Below the pieces are notes generated by a model. The model saw only the letters and a program-made list of their open reading frames with translations. It made no database searches and was not told the origin of the DNA. Both the position numbers and the translations under genes were made by a program. DNA of 64,000 bases from DASQBT01 sp963782495. Its GTDB lineage: Bacteria > Pseudomonadota > Gammaproteobacteria > Burkholderiales > Thiobacillaceae. Of this stretch, positions 36,643 to 45,534 are shown piece by piece (position 1 is the stretch's first letter; every line of letters starts with the position of its first letter). Location of the stretch: NCBI GenBank assembly GCA_963782495.1, contig CAWAJU010000009.1, forward strand, positions 248,001-312,000, given 5' to 3'.

Positions 36643-37827
36643 TTAGTCGCCCAGCAGTTCAGCCACCGGCTCAAGCTGCTCGACACGCTGAGCCACGACT
36701 TTCACGATGACCGTGATTGGCATGCTCAGAAGCATGCCCCAGACGCCCCAAAGCCATGTCCAGAACAGCAGCGAGACGAACACCGCCGCCGTGTTCATCC
36801 TGGCGATCCTCCCCGTCATCCAGGTGGTGACGAAGGTCCCGACGACCGTGGCGATTGTCAGCGAAGCGCTAGCGACGAGCAGCGCCGTGGATGGAGAGTC
36901 AAACTGCATGAAGGCCGCCATGCCAAGGGCGGTTGCGGTGACCGCCGGACCGAAGTATGGGATGAGGTGGAGCAGGCCAGCGGCCACTGCCCAGGCGCCG
37001 GCGTTCTCCAGGCCGATCCAGCGCAACACGATCCAGGTGAGGAGCCCCGCCAGCACGTTGGTTGCCAGGAGCATGAGCATGTAGCGCTGGATGGATTCGT
37101 TGATGTCATCGAGGACATGCACCGTGATCTTCTTGTCCGACAGCGTAGGCCCCGTGAGTCGAACCAGCTTTCTCTTGTAGGTGTCGCCCGACAGCAGGAG
37201 AAAGAAAGTCAGGAAGAGCACCATGGCTGCCTGGCCGATCAACCCCGCAGCGCCCATGGAGCCCGCCCAAAGGAAGTTGCCGAGCTTGAAGTCGGGCGCG
37301 TCGATGACGACGCGTGTTGTATGCTGTTTGGGCGTCGAAGTCATGTCTGTCGCCTGGCTTGTTGCCCTTTCGATCTGGGTCGCGGCAGTTTGCATCTTCT
37401 GCATGGTACTGGCCTGGCCCCTATTCAGACTGGCGAAACCGGCCGACAGCTTGGTTACCGCCGCCGGCACCTGATCAAGTATCCTCTGCATCTGCGCGCG
37501 CAACGAGTAGGTCCCCAGGGCAAGCGCGCATACGACAGCCATCATCACGATAGCGGCGCCCACCATGCGCGGGATCCTGATCCGCTCCAGCCAACCGACA
37601 AGGGGGTTCAGGGTGTAGGCGAAAAGAACCCCGAGCAGCAGGGAAATGACAAAGCTCTGGGCCCAGTCCAACGCGAAGACCACCGCGACCGTGGCAAGGA
37701 TGATCAGCGCCAGGCCGTGCCCTGCCTTGGGTAATCGGACTGTGGGCAACGGCGCAGCCGAATCAGGTCCCTCGGTAGGGGGACCGCTGTCCGGAGCGTG
37801 CGGTTCAGTGGTTGTGACTGCTGCCAT
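36643..37827 (-). CDS. AI-2E/PerM family membrane transporter
   Basis: 394 residues from the ATG at 37827 (MAAVTTTEPH), which overlaps the end of the YihY gene by 23 bp; the frame extends 31 codons further but into that gene. Cytoplasmic Pro-rich N-terminus, helices at about 35-85 and a large extracytoplasmic loop. The PF01594 core follows: LLHLIPYFGPAVTA, FVTTWMTGRIARMNTAAVFVSLLFWTWLWGVWGMLLSMPI. The conserved C-terminal helix pair is intact. Transport substrate unknown. Co-transcribed with YihY. Confidence 0.87.
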   Translation of the reverse strand: MAAVTTTEPHAPDSGPPTEGPDSAAPLPTVRLPKAGHGLALIILATVAVVFALDWAQSFVISLLLGVLFAYTLNPLVGWLERIRIPRMVGAAIVMMAVVCALALGTYSLRAQMQRILDQVPAAVTKLSAGFASLNRGQASTMQKMQTAATQIERATSQATDMTSTPKQHTTRVVIDAPDFKLGNFLWAGSMGAAGLIGQAAMVLFLTFFLLLSGDTYKRKLVRLTGPTLSDKKITVHVLDDINESIQRYMLMLLATNVLAGLLTWIVLRWIGLENAGAWAVAAGLLHLIPYFGPAVTATALGMAAFMQFDSPSTALLVASASLTIATVVGTFVTTWMTGRIARMNTAAVFVSLLFWTWLWGVWGMLLSMPITVIVKVVAQRVEQLEPVAELLGD

Positions 37828-38776
37828 CGGGTCGGACCTCCGTACTATTGCGCAAGGCCGGTAAACCCCGCTGCGCGGCGCGCGGCGACTCTTGCCGCAG
37901 GCTGCCGAACCACAGCGCATATTGCCGCGTGAACTCCGCCCCGAGAAAGAAAATCAGCGATGAGTAATACACCCACAACAGCAACGCGATCACCGATCCG
38001 GCGGCGCCAAAGCCCGATGCCACACCGCTGTTGCCCAGATACAAACCGATCGCATATTTTCCCACGCTGAACAGTCCGGCCGTGAAGGCGGCACCGATCC
38101 AGACATCGCGCCACGACAGCGGTGCGTCCGGCAGGGTCTTGTAGATGACCGCGAACAAGCAGGCGATGACACCGAAGGAAATCAGGGAGGAGATCGTCGC
38201 GAGTAGCACGGTGGAACTGCCAAAGACTCCATCCGCATAGCGTTCAAGCATCGCCAGCGCGGCACTGACGACAAGAGAGACGAGCAGCAGGAAAGCCAGA
38301 ACAAGCACCAAGCCAAAGGACAGTAGCCGGGTTCTCAACAGCTCGCGGAACGCCGATCGACGCGTCTCGTCGATACCCCACAGTTCATCCAGACTGCCCT
38401 TCAGCTCAGCGAACACGCTGGTGGCGCCCAGCAGCAGCAGAACGGTCGCCACAAGTGTCGCCACTCGGCCGGAGGCGGGATCCCGCGCGGCCGCCAGCAA
38501 TGCCTGGATCGCCCGGGCGCCATTCGGTCCCACCAGCCCTTGCACTTGGGCAACGATCTCGCCCTGGGCAGCCGCAGCGCCGAACAAGTAGCCAGCGACG
38601 GCGATGGCCAGTATCAGAATAGGTGTCATGGAAAACAAGGTATAGAAGGCCAGGGCTGCACCTTTGCTGGTGCCCCGGTGGTCGATCCAGGATCTCAGCG
38701 ACTCGATCAGGACGATTTTCAGCCGCTTTGCCCAATCCGTACCCGCGCCGTGCCAAATTGGTGGCATGACGGTCAT
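37805..38776 (-). CDS. YihY/BrkB family membrane protein
   Basis: 323 residues with about six membrane helices. Landmarks: HRGTSKGAALAFYTLFSMTPILILAIAVAGYLFG, LDELWGIDE, LPDAPLSWRDVWIGAAFTAGLFSVGKYAIGLYLG and VYYSSLIFFLGAEFTRQYA. These define the UPF0761/BrkB family, once mistaken for RNase BN. An envelope role is assumed; function is unknown. An ATG three codons downstream is an alternative start. First gene of a two-gene unit with the AI-2E protein. Confidence 0.9.
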   Translation of the reverse strand: MTVMPPIWHGAGTDWAKRLKIVLIESLRSWIDHRGTSKGAALAFYTLFSMTPILILAIAVAGYLFGAAAAQGEIVAQVQGLVGPNGARAIQALLAAARDPASGRVATLVATVLLLLGATSVFAELKGSLDELWGIDETRRSAFRELLRTRLLSFGLVLVLAFLLLVSLVVSAALAMLERYADGVFGSSTVLLATISSLISFGVIACLFAVIYKTLPDAPLSWRDVWIGAAFTAGLFSVGKYAIGLYLGNSGVASGFGAAGSVIALLLWVYYSSLIFFLGAEFTRQYALWFGSLRQESPRAAQRGLPALRNSTEVRPDGSSHNH

Positions 38777-38908
38777 ACGTTTATGCTATCGATGCGATCA
38801 GCGGGACCACATGCGAAACCGAGCGGCGACATTCACAAAGAAGAACAAGCTGTGCCCCACTGCCGTTACCGGACCTGACATCCGGCAACGGTCCGCGGCC
38901 AGCCTCGC

Positions 38909-39223
38909 TTACTTGACTTGCATGCCGTTATTGACGGATACCACACCCTTGACGCCCCGCGCCACGTCAACCGCCTTGTTGATGTCCGCCTGCGAACTCA
39001 CGAAGCCACTCAGTTGAACCACGCCCTTGAAGGTCTCAACATTGATTTCGGTGGATTTCAGGGTGGGTTCGTTGAAAATCGCCGCCTTGACTTTTGTGGT
39101 CAGGACCGCGTCGTCGACATACTCGCCCGTCCCTTCCTGCTTCGAGGTGGAAGAACAGCCCACGGCAGACACCAGCGTGACGGCCAGGAAAATTGCGGAA
39201 CAATACTTGTTAAGTTGATTCAT
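38909..39223 (-). CDS. BON-domain lipoprotein, copy 1
   Basis: 104 residues. GGAGAG precedes the ATG. Lipobox VSAVGC (Cys23), short linker, then one BON domain: DDAVLTTKVKAAIFNEP, VETFKGVVQLSGFVSSQADINKAV and GVVSVNNGM. BON lipoproteins (OsmY-like) sit in the periplasm or outer membrane and are induced by osmotic or envelope stress. Very close to copy 2 at 49332; the similarity continues past the stop codon. The dyad at 39349 lies upstream. Confidence 0.9.
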   Translation of the reverse strand: MNQLNKYCSAIFLAVTLVSAVGCSSTSKQEGTGEYVDDAVLTTKVKAAIFNEPTLKSTEINVETFKGVVQLSGFVSSQADINKAVDVARGVKGVVSVNNGMQVK

Positions 39224-39725
39224 GATTTACTCTCCAAATGCGACTTGACGAAAGAACACTCGATTCCAGCCCCTTGTCGACCACACACTTATCGTGTGCC
39301 ATGTCGAACCCACAAGATCAGATTATTCTTCTTGGCTCAGTTCAGTCTGTACGGTGCCGCACATATTGCGCGAGATAGACCTTCTCGCTTTCTGAAACTG
39401 GAAATAGATTGATTTTCATCCTGGTTCATTTCGGCAATGCATGGGCGTTGTTCAGTGCTGTTCATCCATGGAATTCCTCTCTCCGGATTCCGCGCTCCAC
39501 CTGGAGCCTGGCCTTAACCGCCTGGCCGACGCAGCGGTCTTGCCGCTCGCATGGCGCATAAACGCGCTTGGCGAGCTGCAGTGTCCAATCTACAGGCGCC
39601 TTCGCCAATAGCGGCACCGCCGTCACGACGTCAAACCCCGGTCAACGCTCCTTTCAATTGTGTTATTTCGCCCCGATTTCCGTGCGCAGTCAGGTGACCC
39701 TAGCAGCTTGAAGTTCCTGCTCCGT
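39224..39725. other. Intergenic region with stress dyad
   Basis: 502 bp upstream of BON copy 1. It contains the dyad at 39349-39362 and otherwise no supported gene. Confidence 0.5.
39349..39362. promoter_or_regulatory. GTnCG-N4-CGCAC dyad
   Basis: GTACGGTGCCGCAC, followed by ATATTG. It ends 126 bp upstream of the BON copy 1 start. Member of the motif set also seen at 46226, 49744, 49778, 50305, 53893 and 63763. Confidence 0.6.
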
Positions 39726-39875
39726 TTAGCGCATCAAGTCCTTTTCGATATCATCCAGGGCTTTGCGCATTTCCAGCGGGATAAGCTTATCCGCAGCGAT
39801 TTGATTGATCTCCGGCACATCCCAATTGAGCATCGCGCGGAATTTTTCGACCAGGCTCTTTACGTCAGCGATCAT
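39726..39875 (-). CDS. Small helical protein after aqpZ, 49 aa or longer
   Basis: The minus-strand frame from 39929 to the TAA at 39726-39728 reads as real protein: EIARIEQLELEGHRDQM, ADVKSLVEKFRAMLNWDVPE, AADKLIPLEMRKALDDIEKD. The frame follows the aqpZ stop codon directly and is in the same frame. The first ATG is at 39875; conserved-looking sequence lies before it, so an unusual start (ATT at 39920) or a lost N-terminus is possible. Likely a small cytoplasmic helical protein. Function unknown; co-transcription with aqpZ is probable. Confidence 0.55.
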   Translation of the reverse strand: MIADVKSLVEKFRAMLNWDVPEINQIAADKLIPLEMRKALDDIEKDLMR

Positions 39876-39929
39876 TTGATCGCGATGTCCTTCCAATTCC
39901 AGCTGCTCGATCCTTGCAATTTCGTTCTT

Positions 39930-40742
39930 TTACCCCGCTTTCGGCGTCGAATCATCGACGCCATTGGAACCCTGTGCCGCAAGCGCGCCCGCCGTGGTGG
40001 GCTTGCCCTTGAGTATCCACTCGAAGGCGACGCCGATCAGCGCGCCCAGGACCGGTCCCGCCACATAGATCCACGCAGTGCCGAGGTCACCACGCACCAG
40101 GTCCGGCGCCAGCGATCGCACCGGGTTCATCGAGGCGCCACTGATCGGTGCCGACCAAAGACCTGCCAGCGCAATATATCCACCTACTGCAATGGCGCCG
40201 TTGGCGCCGATGTTGCGCGCGCCTGCGGCCGTGCCCAGGATCGTGTTCACCAGCCCGGCGGTCAACACCACTTCCATCGCCAACGCCGTTCCGCTGGCTA
40301 CACCACTGCCCGGCACGGTCGCACCCAGCATGCCGACGGTGCCAAACATGGCTCGCAGAAAAAGCGCCGCCGCAAGACCACCGATCATCTGTGCCACGAC
40401 GTAGCCCGGTACCCGATGCCACGGGAAATTGCGCCGCACGGCGAATGCCAGTGTGACGGCCGGGTTCAAATGCGCCCCGCTCACGGTACCCATGAAGTAG
40501 ATGATCGCCATCACCATGAGCCCGGGCGCAACCACGATCATGCCAAGAGTGACAGCGCCGCCGCTCCTGGCGGCGACGATCCCACCACCGGCAGCGACGA
40601 GAACCAGCAGGAACGTGCCCCAGGCCTCGGCGAACAGACGGCGCCACTCGTGCGCTGGATTCAGGAAGTCAGGAGACACCTGCTTCTGAACCATCCGTTC
40701 CTGCTGATCCGTGTTATTCCGGTTTTTGGGAGATATGGTCAT
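39930..40742 (-). CDS. aqpZ: MIP-family aquaporin/glycerol channel
   Basis: 270 residues with six membrane helices and two half-helix loops. The first signature, SGAHLNPAVTLAF, is standard. The second is SGASMNPVRSLAPDL, with Val in place of the usual Ala of NPA. The polar N-terminus (about 35 residues) and C-terminal tail are longer than in E. coli AqpZ. Moves water, possibly glycerol, across the inner membrane. It follows ppk2 by 23 bp, so the two form one transcript. GAGGGG lies just before the ATG. The gene name is by family resemblance. Confidence 0.85.
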   Translation of the reverse strand: MTISPKNRNNTDQQERMVQKQVSPDFLNPAHEWRRLFAEAWGTFLLVLVAAGGGIVAARSGGAVTLGMIVVAPGLMVMAIIYFMGTVSGAHLNPAVTLAFAVRRNFPWHRVPGYVVAQMIGGLAAALFLRAMFGTVGMLGATVPGSGVASGTALAMEVVLTAGLVNTILGTAAGARNIGANGAIAVGGYIALAGLWSAPISGASMNPVRSLAPDLVRGDLGTAWIYVAGPVLGALIGVAFEWILKGKPTTAGALAAQGSNGVDDSTPKAG

Positions 40743-40765
40743 ACACCCCTCGTTTGGTTGCTGCG

Positions 40766-41647
40766 TCAGTCCTGCTTCGCAAGCCGCTGGCGGATTGACA
40801 ACAATTCCTTCTGGCGCTTGGCGTCAGTTTCCGGGTAGGACATTTTGAGCGCCTTGAACGTATCGAGAATGATCCTCGAAACAATCAGCCGGGCATTCTC
40901 CTTGTCGTCGGCGGGCACCACGTACCAAGGCGCATGCTGGGTGCTCGTCGCGCTCAGGCACGCCTCATAGGCCTGCATATACTGGTCCCAGAAGCCCCGC
41001 TCCACGATGTCCGCGAGGCTGAATTTCCAGTTCTTTTCGGGTTCGTCGATGCGATCAAGAAAGCGCTTGCGCTGCTCCTCCTTCGAGAGGTGAAGATAGA
41101 ACTTGATGATCCGCGTGCCGTTTCGATAAAGGTGGTTCTCCAGGTCGACGATGGAACGATATCGATCCTGCCAGATCGTCTTTTCGTCGAGCAGGCCATC
41201 CGGAAGACCTTGACTTTGCAGAATCTCCGGATGCACGCGCACGATCAACACTTCCTCATAATAGGATCGGTTGAAGATGCCGATGCGGCCGCGTTCCGGC
41301 AGACACTGGGAGGTACGCCACAAGAAATCGTGCTCGAGTTCCGTGGCACTCGGATGCTTGAAGCTGAACACCTGGCAGCCTTGTGGATTGACGCCGGACA
41401 TGACGTACCGGATCGCGCCATCCTTGCCGGCCGCGTCCATGGCCTGAAAGATCAGCAGCACTGCATAGCGGTTGGAGGCGTAGTGAAGGCGTTGCAACTC
41501 ACTTAGCTCCTCCACTTGTTCTTCAAGGCATTTGCTGTACTCCTTCTTCGACTTGTACACCGGTTTCACCCGCGTCGGCCACTTCTTGAGATCGACCTGC
41601 TCGCCTTCCTGTACACAGAAATCCTTCGATTTGATCTTCATCTTCAT
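40766..41647 (-). CDS. ppk2: Polyphosphate kinase 2 family protein
   Basis: 293 residues, one PPK2 domain. Walker A-like FQAMDAAGKDGAIRYVMSGVNPQGCQVFSFKHPS, then the Walker B/lid region RIGIFNRSYYEEVLIVRVHPE and RFLDRIDEPEKNWKFS. Transfers phosphate between polyphosphate and nucleotides (AMP, ADP or GDP); single-domain length fits the class that can make nucleoside diphosphates and triphosphates from polyphosphate. A second ATG at 41641 has better spacing to GAGAGG and may be the true start. Grouped with aqpZ and the P-type ATPase. Confidence 0.92.
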   Translation of the reverse strand: MKMKIKSKDFCVQEGEQVDLKKWPTRVKPVYKSKKEYSKCLEEQVEELSELQRLHYASNRYAVLLIFQAMDAAGKDGAIRYVMSGVNPQGCQVFSFKHPSATELEHDFLWRTSQCLPERGRIGIFNRSYYEEVLIVRVHPEILQSQGLPDGLLDEKTIWQDRYRSIVDLENHLYRNGTRIIKFYLHLSKEEQRKRFLDRIDEPEKNWKFSLADIVERGFWDQYMQAYEACLSATSTQHAPWYVVPADDKENARLIVSRIILDTFKALKMSYPETDAKRQKELLSIRQRLAKQD

Positions 41648-41682
41648 CCTCTCAGTCAGTGAGCTGCGCTGCCAGGCGCTGC

Positions 41683-44600
41683 TTATTTCTGGGGTCCATC
41701 CGGTTCATCTTTCCGATTCTCCCGCTCCGCCTTCTCCCATTCCTCAACGGCTCGAACCTCCTGGCGCCCCAACTCCTCGTAAAGTTCATGCACTCGCTTG
41801 ACGAGCTGCGGCGTCAAATCGGACGGTGTCTTGACCCTGGTTTCAGGCTTGGGTCTGGCATTGGCTTCGGTCTGCGGCTCAAGCTCGGCTACAGGTTTAG
41901 GCTCAGCAACGTTGGTTTCGGGCTTAGACCCAGCCAGGGTTTCAGGATTGGCTTCCGCCTGGGCTTGATCTTCCCGAACCTCCCGCTCTGCCTTGTCCCA
42001 GTTCTGAACGGATTGACCGTCCTGACGGCCCTGCTGCTCGTATAGCTCATACGCCCGTGTGGCGATCTGCGGCGTCAAATCTGAAGATGTCGTGGCGTCG
42101 GCTTCGGGTTTTGTTTCGACCTTGACTTCCGGCTTAGGCCCAGCCTCCTGGGCTTCGGGTTTCGCCTCCACTGCGGGCTTGGCTTCAGCTTTCATCTCGG
42201 TTTTCGTCTCAGCTACGTTCGCACCTGGCTCAGGGTCAACCAGAGGCCTGGTTTCCGCCCCGGCTTTGGCGTCATCTGTGGTCTCTGCCGTGGCGTCAGT
42301 CTTTGACCCGTCTACCGTTCCCGGCTTCTGTTCAGCCTTGGTTTCAGCATCTGGTACTGTTTTGACCTCAGTTTTTGCTTCGCCTTTTGCCCCAGTCTTC
42401 ACTGGATCAAAAATCCGATAGGCCAGCAGTTTCACGCGGTCATTCACGACGAACCACAAAAGTGCATAGCCCCACACGAAGCCGGCCCAACCCCAGCCGA
42501 GCGGCGTCATGAACAATCCGTAAACCGCGATCAGCGTTGCCACAATTTGTGTGCCGAGCACGGCCCCCCATAGAATCCGTGCGGGGCGTATGGACCAGAA
42601 CGGGCCGCGTGTGCGGGTGAGGAAAATCGTCAGATGGCCCGCCACCGATAGCTTCAGATACATCAGCGTCTGGATGTGCGCGCGATCGAGATGGAAGACA
42701 CGCTCGCCTAGATAAAACAGGCCAAAGGCGGAAACCACCCCGATGACGCCCAGCACGGTGGCGATCCCCAGCACCATGCGCATGTTCCAGGCCTCGGGCT
42801 GATCCTTGTAATGGACATTGTCATAAGCGATCGACAGGATGGCACCGTCGTTGAGCAAGGCCAGCATCACGATCATCACCGCCGTCAAGGGATAGAAGTT
42901 GAACACTACGATTGCCAGCGTCATGAAGAACAGCACGCGCAGCGTTTCGGCGATGCGGTAGATCGCGTAGCTGTTCATGCGCTGGAAAATTCTTCGGCTC
43001 TCCTTGACCGCGTCAATGATCACGGACAGGCCGGGTGTCATCAGCACGATGGACGCCGCAGCGCGCGCCGCGTCGGTCGCGTCCGACACGGCAATGCCGC
43101 AGTCGGCCTTCTTCAGCGCGGGCGCGTCATTCACGCCGTCCCCGGTCATGCCGACGATATGGCCGCGCTTTTGCAGAACATCCACAATATGGAACTTGTG
43201 TTCCGGGAATACCTGGGCGAAACCGTCGGCCTGCTCGATGGACTCGGCCACCTGCGTGCCCTCCTCATGCTTGACGTCGCCCAGGCTGCTGGCATCAAGA
43301 ATATTGCTGCCCATGTCCAACTTTTTGGCAGTCTCTTTTGCGATGGCCAGTGCGTCGCCCGTCACCATTTTGACTTTCACGCCCATCGCCAGCGCGGTGG
43401 CGATGGTGGCCTTGGCATCTTCGCGCGGCGGGTCGAACAAGGGCAGCACGCCAACAAACTGCCATTGGCCGTCGCCACCGGCCCGTGCCACGCCCAACGA
43501 ACGAAACCCGCGCGCCGCGAATTCATTGACCGCCTTGTCGACGGCGGACTTCACCGCTCCGGTGTTGGCCGACAATGCCAGGATGACTTGCGGCGCGCCC
43601 TTCGTCACCTTGAACTGTCCTCCGTCCTTGCCCTTGACGGTGGCCTCGGTGCGCTTGTGCACCGGGTCGAAAGGCTGAAAATGGACTACCTCAAAGGTCT
43701 TTAACGAATCCTTGTCTTTCAGGCCGCCCAGCACGGCCAGGTCTATGGTGTCATTGTTGTCGGCCCGCGACGCCAGCGCGGCATCGAGGATGACCTGTTC
43801 GGCAGGAATATCATTCAGGCTGAACGGATCGCCCAGCGTCAGTTTGTTCTGGGTCAGGGTGCCGGTCTTGTCGGCGCACAGCACATCCACGCCCGCCAGT
43901 TCCTCGATCGCCACCAAGCGGCTCACAATCGCCTGCTTCTTCGCCAACAGGCGCGCGCCCACCGCCATGGTCACCGACAATACCGTCGGCATCGCCACGG
44001 GAATGGCCGCGACGGTCAGCACCAGGGCAAACTGCAGCGTGGTGAGGATCGCGTCGCCGCGAAAGATCGCGAAGCCAATGATCACGGCCACCAGTGCCAC
44101 AGCGAGAATGATCAGGTAATTGCCGATCTTCAGAACCGCCTTTTGAAAATGGCTGGCGGTGTGCGCCTCCTGCACCAGCTGTGCGGTCTTGCCGAAATAG
44201 GTGTTCGCACCCGTGGCATAGACCAGTGCGCTGCTTTCACCCCGGCGGATGATCGAACCGGAAAATACCGCGTCGCCGGGCTTGCGCGTGGCGGGCAGGG
44301 ATTCGCCCGTCAGCGCCGACTGATCGACCGACATCGGATCGCCGTCGAGCAGGCGGGCATCTGCCGGCACAATATCGCCCAGGCGCATGCGGATCACATC
44401 GCCCGGCACCAGGTCGCGCGCCGGCGGGTTGACCCACTTCCCGTCACGCTTCACCCGAGCCTTGATCGCCAGCTTGGCTTTGAGGGCCTCGATGGCGTTA
44501 CCCGCCTGGCGTTCTTCCCAGAATCCCACGACGGCATTGGCCACCAGCAAGAGCAAGATAATGAAGAAATCCGGCCAGTGCCCGACCACGCCCGAAAGAA

Positions 44601-44865
44601 TCACCGCCACCTCGATCATCCAAGGAATGGGCCCCCAGAAATAGGTGAGGAATTTCAGGAAGGCATTGGTCTTCTTCTCTTCAATCTCGTTCGGCCCGTA
44701 TTGGGTCAGCCGTTTCTGCGCCTCCGCTTGCGTGAGGCCGTCTGGTGATGACCCCAATCTATTCTCTACTTCCGCAAGTGGCAGGGATTTCAGATCATCC
44801 TTCGCCCCGGGCTTGGCAGCGGGCTTCGATTCGGGAGCCTTGGGTTGGTCGGTATCGGGTTCCAT
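41683..44865 (-). CDS. P-type H+-ATPase with fused tail of two DUF2934 units
   Basis: 1060 residues. Residues 1-818 are a plasma-membrane (P3A) proton pump. They hold SALTGES (about 184-190), the phosphorylation site DKTGTLTQNK (Asp332), TGDALAIAKETAKKLDMG, GDGVNDAPALKKAD and the C-terminal helices. The usual family member ends near here. Residues 819-1060 are an extra tail: Lys/Glu/Pro/Ala low-complexity repeats (KPEVKVETKPE type) around two DUF2934-like units. These are LTPQIATRAYELYEQQGRQD (about 927) and LTPQLVKRVHELYEELGRQE (about 1013), each ending W-x-KAERE. It exports protons at the cost of ATP. GGAGAG precedes the ATG; ppk2 follows by 35 bp. Confidence 0.9.
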   Translation of the reverse strand: MEPDTDQPKAPESKPAAKPGAKDDLKSLPLAEVENRLGSSPDGLTQAEAQKRLTQYGPNEIEEKKTNAFLKFLTYFWGPIPWMIEVAVILSGVVGHWPDFFIILLLLVANAVVGFWEERQAGNAIEALKAKLAIKARVKRDGKWVNPPARDLVPGDVIRMRLGDIVPADARLLDGDPMSVDQSALTGESLPATRKPGDAVFSGSIIRRGESSALVYATGANTYFGKTAQLVQEAHTASHFQKAVLKIGNYLIILAVALVAVIIGFAIFRGDAILTTLQFALVLTVAAIPVAMPTVLSVTMAVGARLLAKKQAIVSRLVAIEELAGVDVLCADKTGTLTQNKLTLGDPFSLNDIPAEQVILDAALASRADNNDTIDLAVLGGLKDKDSLKTFEVVHFQPFDPVHKRTEATVKGKDGGQFKVTKGAPQVILALSANTGAVKSAVDKAVNEFAARGFRSLGVARAGGDGQWQFVGVLPLFDPPREDAKATIATALAMGVKVKMVTGDALAIAKETAKKLDMGSNILDASSLGDVKHEEGTQVAESIEQADGFAQVFPEHKFHIVDVLQKRGHIVGMTGDGVNDAPALKKADCGIAVSDATDAARAAASIVLMTPGLSVIIDAVKESRRIFQRMNSYAIYRIAETLRVLFFMTLAIVVFNFYPLTAVMIVMLALLNDGAILSIAYDNVHYKDQPEAWNMRMVLGIATVLGVIGVVSAFGLFYLGERVFHLDRAHIQTLMYLKLSVAGHLTIFLTRTRGPFWSIRPARILWGAVLGTQIVATLIAVYGLFMTPLGWGWAGFVWGYALLWFVVNDRVKLLAYRIFDPVKTGAKGEAKTEVKTVPDAETKAEQKPGTVDGSKTDATAETTDDAKAGAETRPLVDPEPGANVAETKTEMKAEAKPAVEAKPEAQEAGPKPEVKVETKPEADATTSSDLTPQIATRAYELYEQQGRQDGQSVQNWDKAEREVREDQAQAEANPETLAGSKPETNVAEPKPVAELEPQTEANARPKPETRVKTPSDLTPQLVKRVHELYEELGRQEVRAVEEWEKAERENRKDEPDGPQK

Positions 44866-44981
44866 AATGGCTGCTCTCCTGTGTTTGCTAGGCCGCAGGT
44901 CTCGTGCGTTGCAGGATATTTGTTGTCATGCTCATGTCCCTGCCATCGCGGCATGAATTCCTTGCGTCGCAGCAGAAGCCG

Positions 44982-45344
44982 CTATGCTTCGCCCAACCAC
45001 TTCCGCGCCTTGGCGGCGTCGGCATGATCGAAATATTGGACCATTGCATTTGTGAACGGTTTGCAGAACATCGCCATGACGTGTTGCCACTGCTTTTCCC
45101 CAACCATCGCAAGTCGTTCGATGTCGGCGAAGTGTTTGACGCCGAACTTGGTGTCTTCCCACGCCGCGCCGGCATCCCAGCCGTGGAGGCCGGACATGTC
45201 GAACAACACCCGCAACTTTCCGTGCTGCCGGACGAGTCGCTCGAATGCAGGCACAAAGTCCGTGTAATCGTCCCTTACCAGCTTGCCGCTGACGTGAATG
45301 GTGAGCAGCTTGCCGTTGTCTTCTTCATTGAGTTCTATGGGCAT
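44982..45344 (-). CDS. SpoIIAA-like (STAS fold) protein
   Basis: 120 residues. The sequence ELNEEDNGKLLTIHVSGKLVRDDYTDFVPAFERL, then LRVLFDMSGLHGWDAGAAWEDTKFGVKHF and ADAAKARKWL match the SpoIIAA-like family. It is a small cytoplasmic STAS-fold protein thought to bind hydrophobic ligands; it lacks the phosphorylatable Ser of anti-anti-sigma factors as far as I can see. Start behind GAAGGAG. Lies between the stress-membrane gene at 45535 and the ATPase, same strand. Confidence 0.85.
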   Translation of the reverse strand: MPIELNEEDNGKLLTIHVSGKLVRDDYTDFVPAFERLVRQHGKLRVLFDMSGLHGWDAGAAWEDTKFGVKHFADIERLAMVGEKQWQHVMAMFCKPFTNAMVQYFDHADAAKARKWLGEA

Positions 45345-45534
45345 TGGAGACTCCTTCGCTCTTGTTCCAGATTAGGACCCGCCTGATCGTCGAAAGATTC
45401 GTCGAACCAACTCGTCAAGACGCGGAAGTGCTGTGCAGCACCTGAAGGCGAAATGGGCTTTCCGCTGTGCCGCTTTGCGTGCATGACCTGGGAATGAATA
45501 GGCAAGTCCGAGAGCGGAAGTCAGGCATTGCAGT

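Noticed and set aside
36601..37734. 377-codon plus-strand ORF
   Set aside because: Antisense to the AI-2E gene; its His/Arg/Gly-rich composition is that of a reverse frame and it has no motif or ribosome site.
42811..43704. 297-codon plus-strand ORF
   Set aside because: Lies opposite conserved P-type ATPase sequence; only the minus strand has domain motifs.
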